Source: TMED27 sp964350695
GTDB taxonomy: Bacteria; Pseudomonadota; Alphaproteobacteria; Micavibrionales; Micavibrionaceae
Reading direction: 5' to 3'
NCBI GenBank assembly: GCA_964350695.1
Contig: CAYGKM010000003.1
Coordinates: forward strand, 1-64,000
Length of the DNA stretch: 64,000 nucleotides
The notes beneath the pieces were generated by a model that was not told where the DNA came from, made no database searches, and saw only the letters and a program-made list of their open reading frames with translations. Position 1 is the first letter of the stretch, and every line of letters begins with the position of its first letter. A program made the translations under genes and the position numbers. Positions 52,759-60,408 of this stretch are shown here, one piece after another.

Positions 52759-53433
52759 ATGGACAGCCCGGAAGACAAACTTCAATATCTAAGAGCGCCG
52801 CGAAAAAACGCAGGCCACACAGCCACCTACACCAATTTCATCAAACATATGCGCATTGTGCTCCCCGTAATCGCGGTCGGAATTATCGCGCTTGTATTCT
52901 CATGGAACAGCTTCCAAAACCCGAATATAGAACCCGTAAGCGCTGACGAAGGCACGGAAAGCCAATCCATCGGCAAAAATGAGCTCCTCAACCCCCGCTT
53001 CGAAAGCATGGATCAAAAAAACCAGCCCTATATGATTACCGCCGAGCGTGCACTGCAAGGCGGCAGCGAAGAAGATTTGATTTTACTTGATAAACCTTTA
53101 GCCGATATCGCGCTGGAAAACGGCCGCTGGCTGGCCGCCCAATCCACCCAAGCCGCCTTCAGACAAGATTCCCAGCGCCTCCTGATGAAAGGAGACGTGC
53201 AGCTCTTCCATGATGACGGCTACACGCTGCGCACAGAAGAACTCGACGTCGCTGTACAAAACAGCCTTGCACGTACAGACGCGGCTGTGCAAATCTCAGG
53301 ACCTGCAGGAACGATTGATGCGCTGGGCATGGAATTCAATAGCGCCCAAGATCACCTCACCTTCAAAGGGCCTGCCAAACTTGTTTTGTTTAACGCAGGC
53401 GACAGCATGAAACTCGGGAGTATAACCCCATGA
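52759..53433 (+). CDS. lptC: LPS export periplasmic-bridge protein LptC
   Basis: 224 residues. A single N-terminal helix (about 32-50: IVLPVIAVGIIALVFSW) anchors a periplasmic beta-jellyroll that passes LPS from LptFG to LptA. RFESMDQKNQPYMITAERA and LMKGDVQLFHDDGYTLRTEEL are family segments. Its TGA overlaps the lptA ATG (ATGA), so the two are coupled. Confidence 0.92.
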   Translation: MDSPEDKLQYLRAPRKNAGHTATYTNFIKHMRIVLPVIAVGIIALVFSWNSFQNPNIEPVSADEGTESQSIGKNELLNPRFESMDQKNQPYMITAERALQGGSEEDLILLDKPLADIALENGRWLAAQSTQAAFRQDSQRLLMKGDVQLFHDDGYTLRTEELDVAVQNSLARTDAAVQISGPAGTIDALGMEFNSAQDHLTFKGPAKLVLFNAGDSMKLGSITP

Positions 53434-54260
53434 TTAAACTCTTAAACATATTAAGTCTCTGTCTTCTCGGCGGCTTCACCATATCGCCCGCTTTGGCCCA
53501 AGACGGTTTAACTACATCCTCATCCGACCCCGTAGAAGTAACCGCCGATAATACTTTGGAATGGCTGCGCAATGATGAAAAATTCATCGCCACCGGCAAC
53601 GCAAAAGCCAAGCAAGGCCTATCCTCCGTCAGCGGACAAACCCTGACCGCGCAATACCGCAAAAGCCCGAAATCCAGCATGGAGATTTACCGCATCACCG
53701 CGGAAAAAGACGTCGTTTTAGAAACCGAGGACAGCCAAGCCTATGGCGATAAAGCCGTCTATGACCTCGACACAAGCCTCGCCACCCTAACCGGCAGCGA
53801 TTTAAAACTCATCTCCCCCGACCAAACCATCACCGCAAACGAAAAATTCGAATATTTCGTCGATGAAGGCCGCGCCAATGCGCTGGGCCGTGCAAAAGTC
53901 GTGCGCCCGAAAGCCCAAGGCGGCGGATTTGATACCCTCGAGGCCGATAAAATCTCCGCCATATTCAAGGATAACCCGCAAGGGGAGCGCGTCCTGCACT
54001 CCATGGAAGCCATCGGCAATGTCGTCATCGTAACACCAACCGAAACCATCACCAGCGCCTATGGCATTTATCAGGCGGATACCAACAAAGCCAAACTCAA
54101 TGGCAGCGTGAAAATACGCCGCGGGCAAAACACCCTCGAAGGCGACCGCGCAGAGGTTGATCTGACCACCAATGTCAGCCAAATCTTCGGCGCACCACAA
54201 ACAGGCGAGCGCGTACGCGGCGTTTTCTATCCCGGATCAGAAAAGAGACCAGACCAATAA
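53430..54260 (+). CDS. lptA: LPS transport periplasmic protein LptA (OstA-like)
   Basis: 276 residues. The signal peptide ends at SPALA (about residue 23). The OstA/LptA jellyroll follows: EVTADNTLEWLRNDEKFIATGNAKAKQ, then VYDLDTSLATLTGSDLKL and KLNGSVKIRRGQNTLEGDRAEV. It is longer than E. coli LptA (185 residues), with extra repeats of the strand unit. It forms the trans-periplasmic bridge with LptC and LptD. It lies upstream of lptB with a 95-base gap. Confidence 0.93.
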   Translation: MIKLLNILSLCLLGGFTISPALAQDGLTTSSSDPVEVTADNTLEWLRNDEKFIATGNAKAKQGLSSVSGQTLTAQYRKSPKSSMEIYRITAEKDVVLETEDSQAYGDKAVYDLDTSLATLTGSDLKLISPDQTITANEKFEYFVDEGRANALGRAKVVRPKAQGGGFDTLEADKISAIFKDNPQGERVLHSMEAIGNVVIVTPTETITSAYGIYQADTNKAKLNGSVKIRRGQNTLEGDRAEVDLTTNVSQIFGAPQTGERVRGVFYPGSEKRPDQ

Positions 54261-54355
54261 ACTATAGCCCGCTCAGCATATAATGTGGACTTCTCCCCTT
54301 GCTCAGTGTAGCTTTAGCCTTAAGTAAAATGTATTAGAGTGTACAAGCCCCGATC

Positions 54356-55123
54356 ATGAATTTTGCCAAACCTCCAAAAAACCCGCGCATAAAAGAAGTC
54401 CCGAAGGGGCTATCGGTTCAGCACCTCTCAAAAAGTTATAAAAAGCGCCCTGTCCTGCGCGATGTCTCCTTCACGGTAAAACGCGGCGAGGCCGTGGCCC
54501 TTTTAGGGCCAAACGGCGCAGGTAAAACCACATGTTTCTATATCACAACCGGCCTGATTCCATCTGATGGCGGGTATATTATGCTCGACGGTCAAGACAT
54601 TACAAACCTGCCAATGTATCGCCGTGCGCGGCTCGGCATCGGCTATCTGCCCCAAGAATCCTCGATTTTCCGCGGCCTGAATGTTGAAGACAACTTACGC
54701 GCCGTTATTGAATCTCAAAACCTGACATCCGATGAGCAAGATCTGATGCTTGAAGAACTACTTGCGGAATTCGGCGTTGAGCATTTACGCCGCACCCCCT
54801 CAACCGCCCTGTCCGGCGGAGAGCGCCGCCGCGTGGAAATTGCCCGCGCGCTTGCCGCTCGTCCTGATTTTATTTTACTTGATGAACCTTTAGCGGGAAT
54901 TGACCCCATCGCCGTTGCCGAAATCCGCGAGCTTATTGCCCATCTTAAAGAACGTGGCATCGGCGTGTTGATTACCGACCATAACGTGCGCGATTGTTTA
55001 GGCATCGTTGACCGCGCCTATATTCTACATGACGGCAAAGTTCTAAAAACAGGCAGCGCCGATGAAATCATCAATGATGCCTCCGTGCGCCGCGTTTATC
55101 TGGGTGAAGGCTTTAAACTTTAA
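54356..55123 (+). CDS. lptB: LPS export ABC transporter ATP-binding protein LptB
   Basis: 255 residues. Walker A GPNGAGKTT (about 52-60), Q-loop in GYLPQESSIFRGL, signature LSGGERRRVEIA, Walker B FILLDEPLAGID. It has a 15-residue N-terminal extension (PPKNPRIKEVPKG). It powers LptFG. rpoN follows after 42 bases. The 95-base gap before it may hold its own promoter (TATTAG at 54329), though I see no strong -35. Confidence 0.96.
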   Translation: MNFAKPPKNPRIKEVPKGLSVQHLSKSYKKRPVLRDVSFTVKRGEAVALLGPNGAGKTTCFYITTGLIPSDGGYIMLDGQDITNLPMYRRARLGIGYLPQESSIFRGLNVEDNLRAVIESQNLTSDEQDLMLEELLAEFGVEHLRRTPSTALSGGERRRVEIARALAARPDFILLDEPLAGIDPIAVAEIRELIAHLKERGIGVLITDHNVRDCLGIVDRAYILHDGKVLKTGSADEIINDASVRRVYLGEGFKL

Positions 55124-55165
55124 ATTCGCGCTGATTTTTATCTCATCTCATGCTAAAATAAAGAC

Positions 55166-56635
55166 ATGAGTTCTTCTTACGGCAAACCGACACAATCTCT
55201 CGATCTCCGTCAATCACAACAACTTGTGATGACGCCGCAATTGCAACAAGCGATCAACATGCTGCAAATGAACAATGCCGAGCTTGCGGAGCTTGTGGAA
55301 GAAGAGATGGCGGTAAACCCGCTGCTCGAAAAAGACGAAAGCGACCCCGATAATAACGCCGCAGAAGACGCCCCCGAAACCAAAGAAACAAACGGTGACA
55401 AGGACGAGATGGAGTCCGCCTTTGATGACCCCACAACAAACGATGATTTCGACGCCGGATCATCCATGGCCGATATGGGAGCCGGCGGAAATTCCAAATT
55501 CGAAAACATGGAAGACAGTTTCGAAAACCGCATGTCGGCGGAAAAAACCCTGCGCGAACATCTCCTCGACCAACTCCACATGAAATTCAGCGATAACCGC
55601 GACCACATGATCGGCGCGATGCTGATTGATCGCCTCGATGAAAGCGGATATTTACGCGAAGACCCCGAAAGCCTTGCCGAAGAAATCGGCTGTTCGATTG
55701 GACGCATGAACAAGCTCGTCATGGAGCTTAAAGGCTTTGACCCCACGGGCATTTTCGCCCGCGATCTGGCCGATTGTATGGCGCTGCAACTCTCGGAGCG
55801 CGGCCAACTTGACGGCCCGATGAACACGCTTCTCGATAACTTGCACATGCTCGGCGATCACGATTTTAAAGGGCTGGCCGCCAAATGCGGGGTCAACGAC
55901 ACCTATCTGATGGATATGGTGAACGAGATCAAATCTCTGAACCCCAGACCGGCAGCCGAGTTCGACCACCTCGTCGTTCAAACGGCCATACCCGATGTCA
56001 TCATGAAACGCCTGCCGAAAAACCTCGGCGGCGGCTGGCGCGTCGAGCTAAACTCCGAAACCCTGCCCCGCGTCCTCGTGAATAACGAATATTTCACCAC
56101 CGTTTCAAAAAGCGCCACACAAAAAAAAGATAAGGAATATCTGAACACCCAGCTCCATAACGCAAACTGGCTGGTGCGGGCAATGGAGCAGCGCGCCCAA
56201 ACTATCCTGAAAGTCTCCGCCGAGATTATTGAACAGCAAGATGCCTTCTTCAATTACGGTATAGAATTCCTCGCGCCCCTAAAACTCGCCGATATCGCCA
56301 GCGAAATTGAAATGCACGAAAGCACCGTCTCCCGCGTCACCACCAATAAATATATCGGCACACCCCGCGGTATTTTCGAGCTGAAATATTTCTTCTCCAC
56401 CGCCCTGATCTCCGATAGCGGCGCATCGCACAGCTCGGAAAGCATAAAGGCCCGGATAAAAACCCTCACAGACGAGGAAAATCCGAAGAAAATCCTCTCT
56501 GATGATAAAATCGTTGAAATCCTGCATAAGGAAGGGATTGATCTCGCCCGCCGCACGGTCGCCAAATACCGCGAATCCATGCATATCGGCTCATCCGTCC
56601 AGCGCCGCAAACAAAAGAAACATTTGGCAAATTAA
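55166..56635 (+). CDS. rpoN: RNA polymerase sigma-54 factor RpoN
   Basis: 489 residues. Region I is Gln/Leu-rich (DLRQSQQLVMTPQLQQAINM) and binds activators. An acidic, Asp-rich region II covers about 50-115. The core-binding and helix-turn-helix domains follow, and the RpoN box ARRTVAKYRE lies near residue 461. It directs transcription at -24/-12 promoters and needs an AAA+ activator, none of which is in the window. The order lptB-rpoN-hpf-ptsN is widely conserved. Confidence 0.97.
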   Translation: MSSSYGKPTQSLDLRQSQQLVMTPQLQQAINMLQMNNAELAELVEEEMAVNPLLEKDESDPDNNAAEDAPETKETNGDKDEMESAFDDPTTNDDFDAGSSMADMGAGGNSKFENMEDSFENRMSAEKTLREHLLDQLHMKFSDNRDHMIGAMLIDRLDESGYLREDPESLAEEIGCSIGRMNKLVMELKGFDPTGIFARDLADCMALQLSERGQLDGPMNTLLDNLHMLGDHDFKGLAAKCGVNDTYLMDMVNEIKSLNPRPAAEFDHLVVQTAIPDVIMKRLPKNLGGGWRVELNSETLPRVLVNNEYFTTVSKSATQKKDKEYLNTQLHNANWLVRAMEQRAQTILKVSAEIIEQQDAFFNYGIEFLAPLKLADIASEIEMHESTVSRVTTNKYIGTPRGIFELKYFFSTALISDSGASHSSESIKARIKTLTDEENPKKILSDDKIVEILHKEGIDLARRTVAKYRESMHIGSSVQRRKQKKHLAN

Positions 56636-56645
56636 TTGCCAAAAA

Positions 56646-56675
56646 CTTTCAGCATCCTACTTTAATGTGATATAA
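56646..56675 (+). promoter_or_regulatory. Probable promoter of the ribosome hibernation factor gene
   Basis: A perfect TATAAT (56670-56675) lies 39 bases upstream of the hpf start. TTTCAG (56646-56651) is a possible -35 with an 18-base spacer. This would let hpf be expressed apart from rpoN. Confidence 0.45.
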
Positions 56676-56714
56676 TAAAAGTATTCATACACAAGTAAGT
56701 AAAGGATCCAAGCA

Positions 56715-57314
56715 ATGGAACTCAGCGTTCATGGAAAACAAATTGACGTTGGCGATGCTTTGCGCACCCACGTTCAAGACAAACTCACAGACCTTAATGA
56801 AAAATACCTAAGCCACGCCGCTTTCGCGACAGTGACATTTTCAAAAGAAGGTCACGGAAAAAGCCGCACCAAAGCGCATATTTCAATTCAACTTGGCAAA
56901 AACCTGATGGTGGTGGCCGATGCCCTGGATCCCGATCCGTATGCATCATTCGAAGCCGCCGCAACTAAGGTCGGCAAACAAATGCGCCGTTATAAGCGCA
57001 AACTTCGCGACCATCACGAGCGCGAGGACCACACGCCGGAGCAGGAAATCATCAAAGCCCGCGATTATGTTTTGGCCGCCGCGCCGGAGCAAGACGACAA
57101 CCCGGACTCAGAAGCGCCAGACGAGCCATTGATCGTTGCAGAAATGATCAAAGACATCGAAACATTAACCGTTTCGGAAGCCGTCATGCGCCTTGATCTT
57201 TCGAATGACCCTTTTTTGGTCTTCCTGAATTCAAAAAACAAGGCATTAAATGTGATCCACCGCCGTGAAGACGGAAATATCGGCTGGATTGATCCGGAAA
57301 ACACGATCAAATAA
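56715..57314 (+). CDS. hpf: Ribosome hibernation promoting factor, long form
   Basis: 199 residues. The N-terminal HPF/YfiA domain (MELSVHGKQIDVGDALRTHV, then DALDPDPYASFEAAATKVGKQ) binds the decoding region of the 30S subunit. The C-terminal extension (about 135-199, ending in VIHRREDGNIGWIDPEN) is the dimerisation domain of long HPFs that pairs 70S ribosomes into 100S. It is expected to act in stationary phase. A terminator follows immediately, so ptsN must have its own promoter. Confidence 0.96.
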   Translation: MELSVHGKQIDVGDALRTHVQDKLTDLNEKYLSHAAFATVTFSKEGHGKSRTKAHISIQLGKNLMVVADALDPDPYASFEAAATKVGKQMRRYKRKLRDHHEREDHTPEQEIIKARDYVLAAAPEQDDNPDSEAPDEPLIVAEMIKDIETLTVSEAVMRLDLSNDPFLVFLNSKNKALNVIHRREDGNIGWIDPENTIK

Positions 57315-57321
57315 AATTATT

Positions 57322-57352
57322 AAAAAGGCTCTGAAATTCAGGGCCTTTTTTA
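57322..57352 (+). terminator. Rho-independent terminator after hpf
   Basis: Stem GGCTCTG / CAGGGCC (57327-57333 with 57339-57345, one T-G wobble), loop of five bases, then TTTTTT. It is preceded by a run of A, so it could also work in the opposite direction. It starts eight bases after the hpf stop. Confidence 0.9.
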
Positions 57353-57606
57353 TTTTATCCCAAAAAAATAATCACGATCATTTTCTCGAATTTTTGAGTA
57401 AAAATGCATTTTTCATACATAACTATCCATCTCCAATACCCCCATCGCAACTTATGCCAAAAATTTGCAAAAATGAGAGGATTCTTATGGTGCGGCGCAT
57501 TGAACTTTTCTCTGGACGCACCTGATAAATGCGCGTAGACAACACTTAAATTCGCAGAAAACATGCGAAAAAAGTTTTGTGTTTTGATTATCTCGGAGAC
57601 TCTCCA
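57353..57606. other. AT-rich gap between the hpf terminator and ptsN
   Basis: About 250 bases with no credible gene; the small ORFs here have no ribosome site. The ptsN promoter must lie within it, but I cannot assign one. GGAGA at 57594-57599 is the ptsN ribosome site. Confidence 0.4.
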
Positions 57607-58089
57607 GTGAATACGACAGCGAATGACTACGAAAAAGATCTGCAATTCGATGTGATATTGCCGCGTGTAAAAGGCATGGGTAAAAAACAAATCCTCACAA
57701 CGCTTGCAAAAGCCGCAGCCACATACCTGAAAACATCGGAAAAAGCACTGGTCGACGCGCTGTTAACCAAAGAGCACACCAGAAGCTCCGGCCTTGGTGA
57801 TGGCGTCGCCATGCCCAATCTGAAAGTCAAAGGCCTTCAAAAGCCCTTTGCGCTGCTAGCAACGCTGAACCAGAGCATAGACTTCGAAACAAACGATGAA
57901 CTCCCTGTCGATTTGGTCGCTATCATTATCTCGCCGGAACGCGAAGGACCTAAACACCTTCGCCGCCTCTCAAGGGTTTCCCGGCTCTTGAAAAACGAAG
58001 ACATTCACCAAAAGCTTTGCGAAGCTGATGATGCAGATATTATCCAGTCTTTATTGGTGGATCCTGAAGGATGGCTTCTCGCCGCGTAA
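57607..58089 (+). CDS. ptsN: PtsN-like EIIA-Ntr protein lacking the phosphoacceptor histidine
   Basis: 160 residues from a GTG at 57607, with GGAGA seven bases upstream. The EIIA fold is clear: ALLTKEHTRSSGLGDGVAMPN, then IDFETNDELPVDLVAIIISPE and HLRRLSRVSRLL. In PtsN the signature is GxGxAxPHxK, with the His carrying the phosphate. Here the segment reads GVAMPNLKV, so the residue is Asn (about 71, codon AAT at 57817). The protein cannot be phosphorylated at this site and may act as a constitutively dephospho-like regulator of potassium transport or sigma-54-linked genes. Its position after rpoN-hpf confirms the family. Confidence 0.92.
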   Translation: MNTTANDYEKDLQFDVILPRVKGMGKKQILTTLAKAAATYLKTSEKALVDALLTKEHTRSSGLGDGVAMPNLKVKGLQKPFALLATLNQSIDFETNDELPVDLVAIIISPEREGPKHLRRLSRVSRLLKNEDIHQKLCEADDADIIQSLLVDPEGWLLAA

Positions 58090-58091
58090 AA

Positions 58092-58337
58092 TTACTGAAC
58101 CGTGACGGCTTCCAGATCATTTTGAAAAATCAGCTTTAATACGTCTTGCATATCATCCATCACAGATAAAGGCATACCGTTCGCCGCATGGATAGCGTAT
58201 CCGATTTTGCCGTCTTCGCGCACTTCACGAACATAAGCAATATCCTGCATTCCGAAATTCAAAAAATCCTGACTGGAGATGTTCTTCAGAGCAGCTGAAT
58301 TATTGCCATCATAATTAAAATTATCGCTGTTGTTCAT
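58092..58337 (-). CDS. DUF1150 family protein
   Basis: 81 residues. IAYVREVREDGKIGYAIHAA followed by NGMPLSVMDD and the C-terminal NDLEAVTVQ match the DUF1150 pattern. The family occurs mainly in Alphaproteobacteria next to small heat-shock genes, as here (hsp20 81 bases upstream). Function unknown; a link with protein quality control is inferred from the shared operon. Convergent with ptsN at two bases. Confidence 0.9.
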   Translation of the reverse strand: MNNSDNFNYDGNNSAALKNISSQDFLNFGMQDIAYVREVREDGKIGYAIHAANGMPLSVMDDMQDVLKLIFQNDLEAVTVQ

Positions 58338-58418
58338 TGTATATGGCCCTCACTCTTACTTTAAGTGTATCGCGTTTTGGATAAAAAAAACATTAAAATT
58401 CTCTAATATTGCGGAATT

Positions 58419-58922
58419 TCAGCGTTTCTTAGAGCGCGTTTTATCATCATCCGCATCTTCGATATCAATGGCATCCGCCTTGCTCAGCGCTTTTTGCTGA
58501 GGTTTGGACGACCCTTTAATCTCGATCTTGCGGGCTGTGGATTGCGGGATAACGCGCTGCATATCAATATGCAATAAACCATTATCAAGCGTTGCATCAC
58601 GAATTTCTATGCCATCGGCCAAAACAAAGCTGCGCTGAAACTGCCGCGAAGCAATGCCGCGATGAATATAGATACGCTCTTCATCCTCGGTTTGTTTTCC
58701 GCGCACCGTCAGTTGATTATTCTCTACCTCAACATCAAGCATATCCATCGTAAAACCGGCCACAGCCAGCGTAATCCGAAGACCATCTTCGCTTGTTTGT
58801 TCGATATTATACGGGGGGTATCCTTCTCCGCCGGATTTTCTTAGGCGGTCAAAGGTCTTTTCAATTTCTTCAAATCCCAAAAACATGGGGCTATCGAATA
58901 AAGTCAGGCGTCCTGAACTCAT
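58419..58922 (-). CDS. Small heat shock protein, Hsp20 family (IbpA-like)
   Basis: 167 residues. The alpha-crystallin domain spans about 38-132, with YNIEQTSEDGLRITLAVAGF, VENNQLTVRGKQ and the GLLHIDMQRVIP strand. The C-terminal charged tail ends in RSKKR, and the IxI-type anchor is weak (RKIEIKG). An ATP-independent holdase that keeps unfolded proteins soluble. A heat-shock-type promoter lies 73 bases upstream. Cotranscribed with the DUF1150 gene. Confidence 0.95.
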   Translation of the reverse strand: MSSGRLTLFDSPMFLGFEEIEKTFDRLRKSGGEGYPPYNIEQTSEDGLRITLAVAGFTMDMLDVEVENNQLTVRGKQTEDEERIYIHRGIASRQFQRSFVLADGIEIRDATLDNGLLHIDMQRVIPQSTARKIEIKGSSKPQQKALSKADAIDIEDADDDKTRSKKR

Positions 58923-58995
58923 GGGTCATCTCCTCTTATTTGAGCAAGTTGATATATTTCAAGCAGCCTGCTTCAGCAGCGCCGCTTACCAATAC

Positions 58996-59025
58996 ATATA
59001 AGATTAATTTAGAAAAATTTCAAGG
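58996..59025 (-). promoter_or_regulatory. Heat-shock (sigma-32 type) promoter of the hsp20 gene
   Basis: On the minus strand, CCTTGAAA (59025-59018) is followed 18 bases after CTTG by CTTATAT (59002-58996). This fits the alphaproteobacterial RpoH consensus, CTTG with a 17-18 base gap to CYTATMT. It is located 73 bases before the hsp20 start and just after the zinc-finger gene. Confidence 0.65.
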
Positions 59026-59028
59026 TTT

Positions 59029-59205
59029 TCAAGATTTCTTGAATAAACGGTCACAATACCCGCACTCAACGCTTGGCTGCCCGTCAAAGCTGTACCACAC
59101 TTTCGGATGCCCCAGCGCACCGCCGCCGCCATCACAAGACACGCCGTCAGTATCTTTTGCGACCGCAATAATTTCGGGATTTTTTGCAGGATTTATCTGT
59201 GTCAT
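59029..59205 (-). CDS. Zinc-finger domain protein, zf-CHCC (NDUFS6-like), 58 residues
   Basis: 58 residues from ATG 59205, too short for many gene callers. The zinc ligands are visible as C24, H33 (in LGHPKVWY), C48 and C51 (in ECGYC), preceded by DGVSCDGGGGA. This is the layout of the CHCC zinc finger shared with the mitochondrial complex I accessory subunit NDUFS6, widespread in Alphaproteobacteria. The role in bacteria is presumed to be complex I related, but this is inference. A weak AAAAGA serves as ribosome site. Confidence 0.88.
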   Translation of the reverse strand: MTQINPAKNPEIIAVAKDTDGVSCDGGGGALGHPKVWYSFDGQPSVECGYCDRLFKKS

Positions 59206-59288
59206 AATCTTTTTACGAGTTCTTAAAACGTTTAATGTTGAAATACTCTATCAAACATATTTAACCTCACAAAGCCCGATTTAAAGAC

Positions 59289-59693
59289 ATGCCAGCCCTG
59301 CCCATTCAAAATTTAAAATTCGTCGACAGCCCCAGCGCGCTCAACAATCCGGATCGCTATACAAGCATTACAGTAAGCACATTGGAAGTCTTAAAAAGCT
59401 GGCGTCTCTCAATCTATAGCTTCGAATGGATCGATTCCAAAGGCGTGCTTCGTGACCCCGCCGAGTTATCCGAAACAGATCGCGCAAAACGCCTGAAAGT
59501 TGAGAGCGACCTGCAAAACGGCGCAAGCCTCGAAAAACCTGTTTTAGGCATCGGCATTCAAGACAATGTCGAAATCGGCGCAGGCAAAGCGCTTTTCATG
59601 ACACTCAGCGCACACGGCCTGACCGAAATTCCTGTAAATATCCTGAAATCCAATGAAAAGGATTTCAAAGCCTATCTCGCCAAGGTAGGCTAA
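59289..59693 (+). CDS. Uncharacterised protein upstream of the pilin-like gene
   Basis: 134 residues, no signal peptide. Mixed alpha/beta pattern: YTSITVSTLEVLKSWRLSIY, then VLGIGIQDNVEIGAGKALFM and PVNILKSNEKDFKAYLAKV. I do not recognise the family. It ends four bases before the pilin-like gene on the same strand, so the two are probably one transcription unit. Confidence 0.7.
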   Translation: MPALPIQNLKFVDSPSALNNPDRYTSITVSTLEVLKSWRLSIYSFEWIDSKGVLRDPAELSETDRAKRLKVESDLQNGASLEKPVLGIGIQDNVEIGAGKALFMTLSAHGLTEIPVNILKSNEKDFKAYLAKVG

Positions 59694-59697
59694 CCCT

Positions 59698-60408
59698 ATG
59701 AAGAATTCACAAAATATAAACACGCAAAGCGGAAACGTCATATTCTATATATTGATCGCAGTCAGCCTTCTGGCCGCGCTTTCCTTCGCCGTTTCTCAAG
59801 GCGGTCGCGGCAGCGGCACTCAACTCTCCGCAGAGCGTGCCCGCCTCTACGCCAGTGAAATTCTCGAATACGCAAACATCATCTCCTCTGCCGTCGCCCA
59901 AACAAAACTACGCGGCGCGGCAGAAACCGAATTATGCTTCGACCATGCCAGCTGGGGCGCAAGCGATTATGACCACGCGGGATGCGTAGATACCCTCAAC
60001 AGAATTTTTCACCCTTCCGGCGCAGGAATCGACTGGACAAACGCCCCGACAGAAGCCATGGATCCGGCAGCCACCCCTGATAACCTCTGGCATTTTTATG
60101 GTGATAACGAAATTGAAAAAATCGGAACAACGACAGGAACCGCCGCAAGTTCAGATCTTATTCTGCTCGTCGACGAGCTCTCCCTTCCCGTCTGCCAACA
60201 AATTAACACGCTTCTGGGCATAACCGCCGCCAACACCGCTCCGCCGACAGACAGCGCATTCGGCTCAACCCGTTATGTCGGCGCATTCGGATACACCGCG
60301 ACGATCGGTGATGAAGATACTGCGCTTGAAGGCCAAAACGCAGCCTGTTTCGAAAAAACCGGAGGAACTCCGGAATATGCATTTTATAAAGTGCTAATCG
60401 CGCGCTAG
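59698..60408 (+). CDS. Pilin-like exported protein with one N-terminal helix
   Basis: 236 residues. QSGNVIFYILIAVSLLAALSFAVSQ gives a hydrophobic N-terminal helix (about 11-34) just after a short polar leader, as in prepilins and pseudopilins, but there is no clear Gly-Phe/Glu prepilin cleavage motif. The rest is Ser/Thr/Ala-rich with at least four cysteines (ELCFDHASW, HAGCVDTLN, PVCQQIN, NAACFEKTGG) that could form disulfides. Function is unknown; surface or secretion-associated is inferred. The stop shares CTAG with the convergent cysS stop. Confidence 0.7.
   Translation: MKNSQNINTQSGNVIFYILIAVSLLAALSFAVSQGGRGSGTQLSAERARLYASEILEYANIISSAVAQTKLRGAAETELCFDHASWGASDYDHAGCVDTLNRIFHPSGAGIDWTNAPTEAMDPAATPDNLWHFYGDNEIEKIGTTTGTAASSDLILLVDELSLPVCQQINTLLGITAANTAPPTDSAFGSTRYVGAFGYTATIGDEDTALEGQNAACFEKTGGTPEYAFYKVLIAR

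Noticed and set aside
58793..59284. Plus-strand ORF of 163 codons across hsp20 and the zinc-finger gene
   Set aside because: It is antisense to two well-supported genes and to the heat-shock promoter, and its product has no recognisable features.
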